From Aricia agestis (lineage: Eukaryota; Arthropoda; Insecta; Lepidoptera; Lycaenidae), in contig NC_056420.1 in assembly GCF_905147365.1 (NCBI RefSeq), positions 5,838,001-5,902,000 of the forward strand: a stretch of 64,000 nucleotides of DNA, given 5' to 3'. The notes under the pieces were generated by a model. The model worked only from the letters and a program-made list of their open reading frames with translations. It did no database searches and was not told the origin of the DNA. The first letter of the stretch is position 1, and each line of letters starts with the position of its first letter. Position numbers and translations under genes: made by a program. This document shows, piece after piece, positions 63,515 to 64,000 of this stretch.

Positions 63515-63955
63515 ACCCGTAGCATGCATGGAGAAGTAAGATGATCCATGCGTTGGATGGGCTTGTAAAAACATGACTGTCCTGCGCCTAGGGTTGCCAA
63601 CTATACTGTTTTGAACAGTATTATACTGTTATTCACTATATTATACTTTTTACTGTTGAACAAAAATAAAGTATACAAAATACTGTTTTTAGCATCAAAG
63701 TGAGAACACTTTATTATGCCATATTAAACTTAGACGCTTAGACATTTTATTTTTATTTTTAGTAAGTTTGGCAAGAAGCTCTAATAATGTACGTATTTAA
63801 ACGAATAAATAAATAATATACTGTTCATTTTTCTAAAATACTGTTTAAAATATTTCAGTGATCTGAATATACTCTATTTCTTGTGAAAAAAGTTGGCAAC
63901 CCTACCTGCGCCTGATCTCTCGCCAGTCGTGTCGATCGTCCGTCTGGCGCACAGT
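63515..63955 (+). mobile_element. SINE-B fragment interrupted by a hAT MITE
   Basis: Body words AAGTAAGATGATCCATGCG, GGATGGGCTTGTAAAA and GTCCTGCGCC before the insertion, and TGATCTCTCGCCAGTCGTG, CGATCGTCCGTC after it. Confidence 0.7.
63589..63904. mobile_element. hAT-like MITE with perfect 8-bp duplication
   Basis: 316 bp with 13-bp TIRs TAGGGTTGCCAAC, flanked by CCTGCGCC at 63581-63588 and 63905-63912. The interior repeats ATACTGTT words. The 8-bp duplication is diagnostic of hAT-type insertion. Confidence 0.85.
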
Positions 63956-64000
63956 GGAAAATTTGGGTCCTTATCGGATCAAAAATCTGTAACTTCAAGG

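Overview
The window reads as repeat-dense, intergenic DNA from a lepidopteran nuclear genome, probably a butterfly. The evidence is the AT-rich background, two tRNA-derived SINE families typical of Lepidoptera (one resembling Metulj/Lm1 SINEs, one with a CGCCTCCGTGGTC head), many Helitron-like fragments ending in CTAGT, a CR1/Jockey-type LINE with its 3' tail, and many terminal-inverted-repeat (TIR) MITEs. I find no convincing host gene, no functional tRNA or rRNA gene and no CRISPR array. Family names rest on motif recognition; no database search was possible.

The two large coding units are both intact BEL/Pao LTR retrotransposons. BEL-1 (19206-25797, plus strand) has two 244-bp LTRs that read as identical, a 5-bp target duplication CATCG, a primer site, a polypurine tract and one uninterrupted 1715-residue gag-pol ORF. 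BEL-2 (42334-49452, minus strand) has two 469-bp LTRs that read as identical, a 5-bp duplication TGACC, a G-rich polypurine tract and one uninterrupted 1959-residue ORF carrying an in-frame 60-bp minisatellite. BEL-2 sits inside the 3' end of a 5'-truncated LINE (41951-42333, resuming at 49453). Each ORF encodes gag-like DUF1759, zinc knuckles, aspartic protease, reverse transcriptase, RNase H and integrase. Neither element has an envelope ORF.

Left part (1-19200): a tail-sharing LINE/SINE element, Helitron-like elements with 174-bp internal repeats, a Metulj-like SINE nested in an older SINE, hAT-like MITEs and compact hairpins. Middle (25800-42000): TIR MITEs (two PIF/Harbinger-like with TTA or TAA duplications), a frameshifted LINE fragment that still shows YADD, four copies of a GCGGGGCTAAAATGGTC-ended MITE family, and three consecutive fold-back elements just before the LINE that hosts BEL-2. 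Right part (49500-64000): a 923-bp non-autonomous piggyBac-like element with TTAA duplications, a full-length SINE, tandem hAT-end-like repeats, a 1.2-kb Helitron-like element, a GC-rich inverted-repeat element with a 22-bp tandem array, and a hAT MITE with a perfect 8-bp duplication inside a SINE.

The best leads are the two apparently young retrotransposons, the LINE and short elements sharing one 3' tail, a MITE copy with template-switch-like inverted duplications, and a set of compact near-perfect hairpins outside the MITEs.
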